A stretch of DNA of 16,101 nucleotides from an uncultured Kiritimatiellota bacterium (GTDB lineage Bacteria > Verrucomicrobiota > Kiritimatiellia > RFP12 > UBA1067), in assembly GCA_934675625.1 (NCBI GenBank), contig CAKURH010000086.1, forward strand, positions 1 to 16,101, in the 5' to 3' direction. The position numbers were made by a program, and so were the translations under genes. Of the stretch, positions 8,063 through 13,904 are shown piece after piece (position 1 is the first letter of the stretch; every line of letters begins with the position of its first letter). Below the pieces are notes generated by a model. That model did no database searches and was not told where the DNA came from. It saw only the letters and a program-made list of their open reading frames with translations.

Positions 8063-8617
8063 TCAAGCCCTCAGGAGAAGCGTGAGCGAACCGATCGCCT
8101 TGCCCGTCAGCGGACGCATCAGCGGCACGTCCACGACCGTCTCCCCGCCGTCCGCCGGAAGCTCGGTCACGTCGACGACACCCTGCGCGATGGCCTTCGG
8201 CGTGTCCTTCTCGCCGATCATCTGCGCAAAGGCGTCAAGCGGCGCGGATGCGACGTCGGCGTAGCCGACCATCGCCTTCTCCATGAAGTCCGCCCCCATC
8301 TTGAACGCATACTTCGCGACGAGCCGCAGGAACCGCCGCGCCTTCTGGACGGACACCGGCTCCGTGATCGTCACCGCAAACCCGCAATGCCCCTCCACGT
8401 CCTCGCGAAAAAGAACGCGCTTCGTCCATTCCTCGGCCGTGAAGTCGGCCAGCCCCTTCCTGAAGACCATCTCGCGCGCGGACGACTTGCGCGCAATGCC
8501 CGCGCGCGGCCAGACGAGATCGACCACGCCCACGTTGCGGCTCTTCAGCAGGCGCTTTTCGGGCACACCCGTCAGCTCGGCTTTCACCAAAAGGATTTCA
8601 ACGGCTTTCTTTTTCAT
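8063..8617 (-). CDS. Unrecognised 184-aa protein, first gene of the rfbC-purF operon
   Basis: I do not recognise the family. It has no signal peptide and no membrane segment, and it is mixed alpha/beta with a basic start (MKKKAVEILLVKAELT). Recognisable stretches are SRNVGVVDLVWPRAG (26-40), FREDVEGHCGFAVTITEP (about 70-87), a helical middle (KARRFLRLVAKYAFKMGAD) and a Val/Thr-rich beta C-terminus. The coding frame is supported by the extended -10 box upstream and the 6-nt spacing to rfbC. The position suggests a link to surface sugar or purine metabolism, but that is inference from context only. Confidence 0.75.
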   Translation of the reverse strand: MKKKAVEILLVKAELTGVPEKRLLKSRNVGVVDLVWPRAGIARKSSAREMVFRKGLADFTAEEWTKRVLFREDVEGHCGFAVTITEPVSVQKARRFLRLVAKYAFKMGADFMEKAMVGYADVASAPLDAFAQMIGEKDTPKAIAQGVVDVTELPADGGETVVDVPLMRPLTGKAIGSLTLLLRA

Positions 8618-8640
8618 ATTCTTGTTGTCGCTTGCCGTTC

Positions 8641-8649
8641 ATTATACCA
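8641..8649 (-). promoter_or_regulatory. Extended -10 (TGGTATAAT) for the 184-aa gene, rfbC and purF
   Basis: On the minus strand TGG precedes a perfect TATAAT (8646-8641), 23 nt before the ATG at 8617. The predicted leader is about 15-17 nt and has no clear Shine-Dalgarno. A dispersed palindrome (8664-8681) covers the region where a -35 would lie. Confidence 0.65.
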
Positions 8650-8663
8650 TAAACGGCAATTCC

Positions 8664-8681
8664 CTGGGGCCTGTCCCCCAG
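8664..8681. repeat. Dispersed palindrome CTGGGGCCTGTCCCCCAG
   Basis: A compact near-palindrome with the same GGGGCCTGTCCCC core as 309-354 and 9459-9493. It lies in the 144-bp gap between the 184-aa gene and queD and overlaps the -35 zone of the minus-strand promoter. The remainder of the gap (8682-8761) is GC-rich with weak inverted repeats; no convincing terminator is seen. Confidence 0.7.
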
Positions 8682-8761
8682 AAGGCCAAAATGGCTTCAT
8701 CGCCCGTATTAGACCAAACCGGGCGCCCGCCCATCCGGACGGCGCGGACGCCCGTCGCCGG

Positions 8762-9355
8762 TCAGGCGCGGTAGCCGCACTTCGGGCAGACGCCGTCCTT
8801 GAGGGCGATGCCGCAGAGCGGGCAGCGGTCAAGCGACAGGTGCGACGGGAACGACGCCGTCGCCACGTTGACGCCGCTCGTGAAGGTGATCTTCACGATG
8901 TTGAGCTTGTCCTTCAGCAGCTCGTACACCATCTTGATGAACCCCTCGACGGTCATCGTCTCCTTCGTGACGACGAGCCGGCATTCGGGATAGGCGGTGC
9001 AGAGCTCCGTCTTGAACGCGGGTCCCTTCATCGTGTTCGTCGGCGTGCCGTTGCGGATGCCCTCCTGCTCGTAGACGGCGAGGACGGCCGGCAGAAGCGG
9101 ATCGTCTTCGCGCAGGACGAGCGCATGGTCGAAGTTCTTGAGAACCTCCCAGGCCGTCTTCTGGATCTCGTTGCAGGGAAACACCATGTTGACGCCGGGA
9201 TTGACCGAATCCTCGACCTCAATGGTCAGTCCGCCGGTGTGCCCGTGCAAGTATCGGGCCTCGCCCCTGAATCCGTAGAAGCGGTGGGCATACTGGATGT
9301 CGAGGTGCGCGACGGAGCGGATGGTGGTGCAGGTGCAGTTCTTGTTCGTGTTCAT
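8762..9355 (-). CDS. QueD/PTPS-like protein lacking the usual Cys, with C-terminal zinc ribbon
   Basis: 197 aa; T-fold enzyme of the 6-pyruvoyl-tetrahydropterin / 6-carboxytetrahydropterin synthase family. The zinc triad is visible as His24 (YAHRFYG) and His37/His39 (YLHGHTG). DHALVL (76-81) and TKETMTVEG (130-138) match the family's D-H and Glu positions. The catalytic Cys normally 4 residues before the first His of LHGH is Ala33 here (GEARYLHGH). The C-terminus adds a CPLC-x8-CPKC ribbon (178-193) absent from ordinary QueD. The start is set by AAGGAAC before the ATG; a longer frame runs upstream through the AraC gene but is only a shadow. The exact reaction is uncertain, and no other queuosine or pterin genes are in view. 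Confidence 0.8.
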   Translation of the reverse strand: MNTNKNCTCTTIRSVAHLDIQYAHRFYGFRGEARYLHGHTGGLTIEVEDSVNPGVNMVFPCNEIQKTAWEVLKNFDHALVLREDDPLLPAVLAVYEQEGIRNGTPTNTMKGPAFKTELCTAYPECRLVVTKETMTVEGFIKMVYELLKDKLNIVKITFTSGVNVATASFPSHLSLDRCPLCGIALKDGVCPKCGYRA

Positions 9356-9437
9356 GTGCGTGTTCCTTTCGGTTTTGGGGTTGTGCCGAGAGAGACGTTC
9401 TCCCGACACCGCACAGAATACATTATTCCCCGCGCGC

Positions 9438-9493
9438 CTGTCCGTTGTAATTACAACAGGGGACAGCCCCCGCCAATCGGGGGGCCTGTCCCC
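9438..9493. repeat. Composite palindromic repeat upstream of queD-like gene
   Basis: It contains a perfect 12-bp palindrome TTGTAATTACAA (9445-9456). Next to it is a hairpin with arms GGGGACAGCCCCCG (9459-9472) and CGGGGGGCCTGTCCCC (9478-9493), loop CCAAT. The second part shares its core with 309-354 and 8664-8681. It lies in the 179-bp gap between araC-type and queD-like genes and may terminate the former or regulate the latter. The 12-bp palindrome could also be an operator. Confidence 0.65.
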
Positions 9494-9534
9494 ACCAATC
9501 CCCCAGACGACACCCGCCCGCGCGGCAGAGGTTT

Positions 9535-10479
9535 CTAGCACGTCCGCGCGTGGGCGCGGCGGTAGGCGCCGGGCGTGAGGCCGCGTGCGCGCTGGAAGAG
9601 GCGGCTGAAGTGGCTCTGGTCGTAGAAGCCGCAGTCGAGTGCGACGTCGGAGATGAGCCTGTCCGTCGTCTCCAGCAGCCGTCGCGCGGCGTTGAGCCTT
9701 ACGCGCAGCAGGTACTGGCCGGGCGAGACCTCGAAGAGCCGCGTGAACGTGCGCTTGAACGTGCTTTTCGACATGCCCGCCCGCCGGGCCAGCTCGTCGA
9801 GCGAAAGGGGCTCGGCGTAGCGCCGGTCGATCTCGGTCGCGACGGCGCGCAGGGCGCTGTAGTTGCGTGCCTCGGACGAGTCGCGGCCCGTGAGCCGGTA
9901 GGCGCGGGCGGTGCCGATGAGGCGTCCGCGCCGGTCGCGCAGCGGATAGACGTCGGAGATCATCAGGCGGTTCGAGTAGTCGGCCGGATGGGCGGTGACG
10001 CGCTGGAGGACGGGGCGCCCCGTCTTCAGGACCTCGTGGTCCAGCTCCATGTAGTCGTCGGCGAGCGTCGGCGGAAAGAGGTCGCGTGACGTGCGGCCGA
10101 TCGCGTCCCATTCGCTGCGGATGTTGCAGACTTCGCAGTTGCGTCGGTTCAGGGCCATGATGCGCCCCTCGCGGTCCTTCATGTAGAAGCACAGCTCCGG
10201 GGCGCGTTCCAGCAGCGCCTTGAAGACGGCGGCGTTCGGACCGAGCGCATCGAAAAACGCCGCGCGAAGCGCCTCTTTCTCCGAGTCGGTCAGGACGGCG
10301 GCACCGGACGCAGAGGACGCACGGGACGAACAGGACGCAGAGGACACAGAAGGCTCCGAAGCGGAAGACCAGCAAGACGAACAGGCCGCAGGGGTCGCCG
10401 AACTCGTCTTGTGCGGCCTCTTCGTCTTGTGCGTCCTGTTCTTCCCGCCCAGTCCCTGAGTCTTGTCAGATCGTGTCAT
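9535..10479 (-). CDS. PAS-domain AraC-family transcriptional regulator
   Basis: 314 aa. The PAS sensor domain (about 88-198) includes ELCFYMKDREGRIMALNR and IGTARAYRLTGRD. The AraC DNA-binding domain with two helix-turn-helix units (about 215-310) includes LSLDELARRAGMSKSTFKRTF and SDVALDCGFYDQSHFSRLFQ. The ligand is unknown. The start at 10479 is chosen because an extended -10 (TGCTATAAT, 10495-10487) lies 7 nt upstream and no later Met precedes the PAS domain; the frame stays open to 10629. Residues 13-60 are low-complexity, encoded by 9-nt tandem repeats on one side and 18-nt repeats on the other. It is divergent from the GH5 gene, its probable target. Confidence 0.85.
   Translation of the reverse strand: MTRSDKTQGLGGKNRTHKTKRPHKTSSATPAACSSCWSSASEPSVSSASCSSRASSASGAAVLTDSEKEALRAAFFDALGPNAAVFKALLERAPELCFYMKDREGRIMALNRRNCEVCNIRSEWDAIGRTSRDLFPPTLADDYMELDHEVLKTGRPVLQRVTAHPADYSNRLMISDVYPLRDRRGRLIGTARAYRLTGRDSSEARNYSALRAVATEIDRRYAEPLSLDELARRAGMSKSTFKRTFTRLFEVSPGQYLLRVRLNAARRLLETTDRLISDVALDCGFYDQSHFSRLFQRARGLTPGAYRRAHARTC
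10306..10350. repeat. Five tandem 9-mers (GGACGCAGA type) in the AraC-family gene
   Basis: Consecutive units are GGACGCAGA, GGACGCACG, GGACGAACA, GGACGCAGA and GGACACAGA. On the coding strand they give a Ser/Ala-rich 15-residue linker. A related block in opposite orientation lies at 10403-10443. Confidence 0.75.
10403..10443. repeat. Inverted partner repeat with 18-nt period in the AraC-family gene
   Basis: CGTCTTGTGC occurs at 10405-10414 and again at 10423-10432. Read on the minus strand it gives GACGCACAAGACGAAGAG-like units related to the 9-mers at 10306-10350, so the two blocks are inverted with about 52 nt between them. It encodes the basic HKTKRPHKTSS segment near the regulator's N-terminus. 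Confidence 0.6.
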
Positions 10480-10486
10480 GCGGGGA

Positions 10487-10495
10487 ATTATAGCA
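10487..10495 (-). promoter_or_regulatory. Extended -10 (TGCTATAAT) of the AraC-family gene
   Basis: A perfect extended -10 on the minus strand ends 7 nt before the ATG at 10479, with no Shine-Dalgarno between, so the predicted mRNA is leaderless. The 186-bp divergent region 10480-10665 also holds an inverted repeat GGCGTC-8 nt-GACGCC (10540-10559) that could be a regulator site. Confidence 0.7.
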
Positions 10496-10647
10496 AAATC
10501 AGGGGCGTGCGGCGACGATGCCCGTCGTCCCGGTCGGTCGGCGTCAGGGGCGCGACGCCTGTCGGGCCCTTGTATGCCCGCCTTGGATGCGATGGGCCGA
10601 TCATACACTTTTTTAGCCCAATCGTGCAAGTATTCGCTGGCGATTTA

Positions 10648-10656
10648 TGCGATAAT
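10648..10656 (+). promoter_or_regulatory. Extended -10 (TGCGATAAT) of the GH5 gene
   Basis: TGC followed by GATAAT, one mismatch from the consensus, 9 nt before the ATG at 10666. No -35 or Shine-Dalgarno is evident. This supports the start at 10666 over the longer open frame beginning at 10411. Confidence 0.6.
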
Positions 10657-10665
10657 ACACTCACC

Positions 10666-12195
10666 ATGAAAAACTGCTCACAGCTTGCCCTCGCTCTTCT
10701 GCTGTCCCTCGGCTCTGGCCTCTGCCCCGTCCGCGTGTGCGCGGCGGACGCGACGCCCGTCGGCACGCCGGGACGTCCCGCCGTGCGCTGGCGCGGCTTC
10801 AACATCGACGGCAAGGCCATCAAGGGCATGTTCTCCGGGACATGGGACGAGCGTGACCTCGCCCTCATGCGCGACTGGGGCTTCAACTTCGCGCGCGTCA
10901 TGATCGACCACCGCTACTTCTGCCGTCCCGGCACGTTCGAGCCCGATCCCGCGCTCTTCCCGCCCATCGACGAGATGATCGGCTGGGGACGGAAGCACGA
11001 CATCCACATCCAGGTCTGCTTCTCGATTCCGCCGGGCGTGGACTATGCGGTCAGCCGCTCGAAGAAGGCGATCCTCGAGGACCCGGCGCTCGTCCGCGCG
11101 AACGTCGCCTGCTGGACGTTCTTCGCGCGCCGCTACCGCGACATCTCGCCCGACGCGCTTTCCTTCAACCTCTTCAACGAGCCGAGCGCCGACTGCGACG
11201 CGGCGGCCTACGCGGGGTTCATCGCGGCCTGCGAACAGGCGATCCACGCCGAGTCGCCTTCGCGGCTCGTCGTGGCGGACGGCCTCCAGATGGCGCGGAC
11301 GCCGCCGCGCGGCACGCTTCCCGCGTCCGTCGGACTGGGCCTCCACGTGTATGACCCGATGGAGATCACGCACTACGAGGCGCCGTGGTGCAAGCGCGAC
11401 GGCGCATGGCCGGCGCCGCAGTGGCCGCCCGTCCCCGTGACGAGCCCGCTCTACGGCTCGCGCAAGAAGGGCCTCGACGAGCCGATCGCGATCGCGCGGG
11501 TGCCCGCCTGCCGGCTGACGGTCGTGCCCGGCCGCGTCAACCGCCTCGCGGAACTCGTCGTGAAGGCCGACGGACGCGAGATCGGGCGCGCGCGTCTCTT
11601 CCCGCAGGAGGGGGACGCGGGCTACACGAACCTGGTTGCGCGCTCGAACGGCGAGTGGGCGGGCGTGCCCGTGGCGCCGTTCGCAGTGGACGTGCCGACG
11701 TGCGCACGGCTGGAGATCGGACTGGGGCAGGGCGACTGGATGGAGGTGAACGCCCTCGTGTTCGCGGCGGACGGGCGGACGGCGCGCGTCGTCCCGTCGT
11801 ACCGCTGGCGGATGCCTTGGATGCCCGCGCGGACGCCCGTGCGCTTCGCGGGCTGGGACGCGCCGCAGCCGCTCGTGAAGCCGGACGGTACGGCCTACAC
11901 GGGCGCGGACTTCCTGCGCGACAACGTCTTCGCCCCCTGGGAAGACGCGCTTGCGGACGGGCGGTTCGTCATGGTCGGCGAGACGGGCGTCTTCAACCGG
12001 ACGCCGCACGACGTGTCGCTCGCCTACCTCGAAAGCCTGCTGAAGGAGCTGAAGGCGCGCAACATCGGCTGGGCGTTCTGGAACTTTCGCGGTGGGTTCG
12101 GACTGCTCGACAGCAACCGTGCGGACGTGGAGTATGAGGAATTTCAGGGCCATCGGCTCGACCGCAGGATGCTGGAGCTGCTGCAGCGGTACTGA
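10666..12195 (+). CDS. Secreted glycoside hydrolase family 5 (cellulase-like) enzyme
   Basis: 509 aa. The signal peptide MKNCSQLALALLLSLGSGLC... is probably cleaved after VCA (about residue 26). GH5 barrel landmarks: RGFNIDG (43-49), the acid/base motif FNLFNEPS with Glu172, HVYD (227-230), the nucleophile in VMVGETGVF with Glu439, and the aromatic AFWNFRGGFGLLD (470-482). The acid/base-to-nucleophile distance (267 residues) is far above usual: residues about 266-385 form an inserted beta-rich region. It probably hydrolyses a beta-glycan in the periplasm or outside the cell; the substrate is not deducible. It is divergent from the PAS-AraC regulator. Confidence 0.85.
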   Translation: MKNCSQLALALLLSLGSGLCPVRVCAADATPVGTPGRPAVRWRGFNIDGKAIKGMFSGTWDERDLALMRDWGFNFARVMIDHRYFCRPGTFEPDPALFPPIDEMIGWGRKHDIHIQVCFSIPPGVDYAVSRSKKAILEDPALVRANVACWTFFARRYRDISPDALSFNLFNEPSADCDAAAYAGFIAACEQAIHAESPSRLVVADGLQMARTPPRGTLPASVGLGLHVYDPMEITHYEAPWCKRDGAWPAPQWPPVPVTSPLYGSRKKGLDEPIAIARVPACRLTVVPGRVNRLAELVVKADGREIGRARLFPQEGDAGYTNLVARSNGEWAGVPVAPFAVDVPTCARLEIGLGQGDWMEVNALVFAADGRTARVVPSYRWRMPWMPARTPVRFAGWDAPQPLVKPDGTAYTGADFLRDNVFAPWEDALADGRFVMVGETGVFNRTPHDVSLAYLESLLKELKARNIGWAFWNFRGGFGLLDSNRADVEYEEFQGHRLDRRMLELLQRY

Positions 12196-12237
12196 TCCTC
12201 GCACGGAGTTTCAAGACGGACAAGAAAGGAAACGCAC

Positions 12238-12429
12238 ATGAAAAAGGCAATCATTCAAAAGAAGACGTGCCGTCGCGGACTTGGCGTCCTTGCGGCGGGG
12301 CTTGTGGCGACGGCGGGCTTTGCGGCTCTTCCGTCCGACGGAACGTATGCCGTCCTGACGGCAACGGACTACAATGCGGACAGCCTCTACGCGAATACCC
12401 TGAGCGGCGACGCGCAGACGGCCGATTAG
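12238..12429 (+). pseudogene. Short signal-peptide ORF, probably the remnant of a larger secreted protein
   Basis: 63 codons with a good AAGGAAA Shine-Dalgarno before ATG. A basic n-region (MKKAIIQKKTCRRGLG), a hydrophobic core (VLAAGLVATAGFA) and an Ala cleavage site make a convincing signal peptide. Only about 35 mature residues follow (LPSDGTYAVLTATDYNADSL...) before TAG. The mature part reads like the start of a beta-rich extracellular protein that stops abruptly exactly where the restriction-modification region begins. It could instead be a genuine small secreted protein. It lies 42 nt after the GH5 stop; the gap includes GCACGGAGTTTCAAG, related to the dispersed repeats. Confidence 0.45.
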
Positions 12430-12468
12430 CGGCGTTCAGAAGTTCCCTCCACTGTTGAGCGTGTTTTT

Positions 12469-12477
12469 TGGTATAAT
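12469..12477 (+). promoter_or_regulatory. Extended -10 (TGGTATAAT) ahead of a non-coding stretch
   Basis: A perfect extended -10 preceded by a T-run (GTGTTTTTTGG). Unlike the other promoters here there is no ATG just downstream: the first long frame, the endonuclease, starts 327 nt later. The predicted start is near 12484. Confidence 0.65.
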
Positions 12478-12483
12478 TCTCCG

Positions 12484-12731
12484 CGTTCGGACGACGGATT
12501 GAGCGGTTGCGTCCGGGCGAGATAGGCCGAGGGAACGCTTAGGCGGCAAACTGCCGCGCTCCGCCCTGCCCGGCCGTGCTGATTTTGCGTAACAGCAAAC
12601 ACGACGTTCTGACGAAATACTACCACCATTTCAAAAGAGGAACGGCATGTCTGCGAGTTGCGCGCCCGTCTGGGGCGCGTTCCTCGTTTTCATGTATTCC
12701 TCTTGAGCCTGTGGTAGGGCGTCGTCAGAGT
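12484..12731 (+). ncRNA. Structured leader or small RNA upstream of the restriction gene
   Basis: This is the only stretch above 300 bases without a convincing long gene (12430-12803). Predicted pairings: CCGGGC (12513-12518) with GCCCGG (12568-12573), enclosing the hairpin GCGGC-AAACT-GCCGC (12543-12557). Next is a two-part hairpin, CGTG/CACG (12575-12578, 12600-12603) over TTTGC/GCAAA (12584-12588, 12595-12599). Last is a long hairpin: TCTGACGA (12608-12615) with TCGTCAGA (12722-12729) and CTACCAC (12620-12626) with GTGGTAG (12711-12717), separated by symmetric 4x4 internal loops, then GAGGAA with TTCCTC. I recognise no known RNA class (not tmRNA, SRP, 6S, RNase P or a familiar riboswitch). 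It is either a cis leader of the endonuclease gene or an independent ncRNA. Confidence 0.4.
12647..12706 (+). CDS. Possible 19-aa leader peptide inside the hairpin
   Basis: The frame MSASCAPVWGAFLVFMYSS has an AAGAGG Shine-Dalgarno 6-7 nt before the ATG. It lies within the arms of the long hairpin, and its stop TGA falls in the TTCCTCTTGA arm. Translation would open part of the structure. Small size and lack of comparative data keep confidence low. Confidence 0.25.
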   Translation: MSASCAPVWGAFLVFMYSS

Positions 12732-12803
12732 ACATGAGAAGGAATCGCGCTCTTTTCTTGTATCCGGGCATGGTGCCGGCCGTTTGGTTCGCGCGGACGG
12801 ACG

Positions 12804-13904
12804 ATGCCATTGAGAAAGACCTCGCAAGCGACAAAGTTGCGCGAAGCCGCCCAGCTGCGGCTTCAGCAGTTGTTCGGATCGGCGCTGAACGTGGATTCGG
12901 CGCAGATTCCGTCCGCCTTGCGCCTGTCCATCGAGCAGGTCATCAACGGCCCGCACAAGACGTTTCGCTACATGCTGGTCACGGGGCTGCTCGCGGCGGT
13001 CACGGACAGGACGCTCCATCCCCGGTGTCTGCAGATGAATGCGGGCGTTCCCGGCGCTTTTGACGCGCGGTCGCTTTGCCAGAAGGTGTTCGTCCCGTTC
13101 GAGAAGACATACCTGCAGGGGCGTCTCGGCGCGTCGAACGAGCCGTTTGCGAACAAGTCGGCCCGGTTCGCGATGGTCGAGAAGACGAACAACGTCCGCA
13201 AGGGCGTTGACACGCAACTGCTTCATGCGCTGTACGATGCGCTGGAGACTGTCCGGCTGGGAGATTGTGACTTGCGCAAGAGGGCGTTCTGCTTTGCCTT
13301 GTACGTCATCCTGAAGCGTCCACCTCATGCGGCCTCGGTCATGGAGCTCGCGCCCGTGACAAGCGGCTCCCTGACGGCAGGCGCGTTTTTCGACTTCTTC
13401 GAGTCTCACACGAAAGGCGTTTCCGCCGTCGCGACGATCGCCGCGTTCTTCCGCATGTTCTACGGTCGCGGAACGAAAGTCGTCGTCCATCCGGCCACAG
13501 AATCGGGCGCGAGCCCAAAGGAGGTCGGGGACATCGATCTCGCCTTCTCGGACGGCAAGAGATACGCCGTCGAGGTGAAGGACAAGCCCTACTCGAAGGT
13601 TGACGTGAACCATGCGTGCGAAAAGGCGATTGCCGCTGGAGTCAGGAAGGTTGTCTTCGCCATCGGGTTCTCCGCGCGGAAGTCAAACGTGCCTTGGGGC
13701 GTGCTGACGAACTATTGGGCGGACAGGGGCGTAGACCTCGCCTTCTTGCAGATCGAAGGGTCTCTGGCCGTTGCGATGGCCCTTTGCGACGGCGACGGGC
13801 GCAGGGAAATGGCCAATGGCATTTACCGGGCGCTGGTCGAGATGAATGCGCCCGACGATGTGATGGCGCTCTTTGAAAAGACGTTTGGAGGTAAGACGAC
13901 ATGA
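12804..13904 (+). CDS. Type II restriction endonuclease, probable SacI family
   Basis: 366 aa. An N-terminal helical region (to about 75) is followed by the block GAFDARSLCQKVFVPFE (84-100) and LGASNEPFANKSARF (108-122), which I recall as typical of SacI-family endonucleases (PF09566, cutting GAGCTC). The nuclease core is a PD-(D/E)xK fold: GDIDLAF (Asp243/Asp245), then YAVEVKDK with Glu257 and Lys259. The frame is closed by a stop at 12735, making ATG 12804 the first standard start; its Shine-Dalgarno is poor. It precedes its methyltransferase with ATGA overlap. The family assignment is from memory of motifs, and the specificity is inference. Confidence 0.75.
   Translation: MPLRKTSQATKLREAAQLRLQQLFGSALNVDSAQIPSALRLSIEQVINGPHKTFRYMLVTGLLAAVTDRTLHPRCLQMNAGVPGAFDARSLCQKVFVPFEKTYLQGRLGASNEPFANKSARFAMVEKTNNVRKGVDTQLLHALYDALETVRLGDCDLRKRAFCFALYVILKRPPHAASVMELAPVTSGSLTAGAFFDFFESHTKGVSAVATIAAFFRMFYGRGTKVVVHPATESGASPKEVGDIDLAFSDGKRYAVEVKDKPYSKVDVNHACEKAIAAGVRKVVFAIGFSARKSNVPWGVLTNYWADRGVDLAFLQIEGSLAVAMALCDGDGRREMANGIYRALVEMNAPDDVMALFEKTFGGKTT

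Noticed and set aside
9356..9534. A preQ1 riboswitch upstream of the queD-like gene
   Set aside because: The leader lacks the preQ1-I A-rich tail and pseudoknot pattern, and I could not fit type II either. Only palindromic repeats are visible.
10306..10350. A CRISPR-like array
   Set aside because: The units are contiguous 9-mers without spacers and lie inside a coding frame; there are no cas genes.
10411..10665. Extension of the GH5 protein to an upstream start at 10411
   Set aside because: The extra 85 residues have no domain character and overlap the AraC-type gene, and a signal peptide plus a -10 box sit exactly at 10666.
12606..12731. An integron attC site formed by the long imperfect inverted repeat
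   Set aside because: The R and L core motifs (RYYYAAC/GTTRRRY) are not at the ends, and no integrase is present.
12734..13063. A 109-aa frame (starting MRRNRALFLYPG) overlapping the start of the endonuclease
   Set aside because: It lies in a different frame from the motif-bearing endonuclease, turns into low-complexity residues where they overlap, and has no Shine-Dalgarno. A short coupled leader cannot be wholly excluded.
2689..13349. Avoidance of GAGCTC as a sign of the SacI-like system
   Set aside because: At least seven GAGCTC sites are present (2689, 3088, 6112, 6706, 7258, 9002 and 13344, the last inside the endonuclease gene), at or above random expectation, so there is no depletion here.
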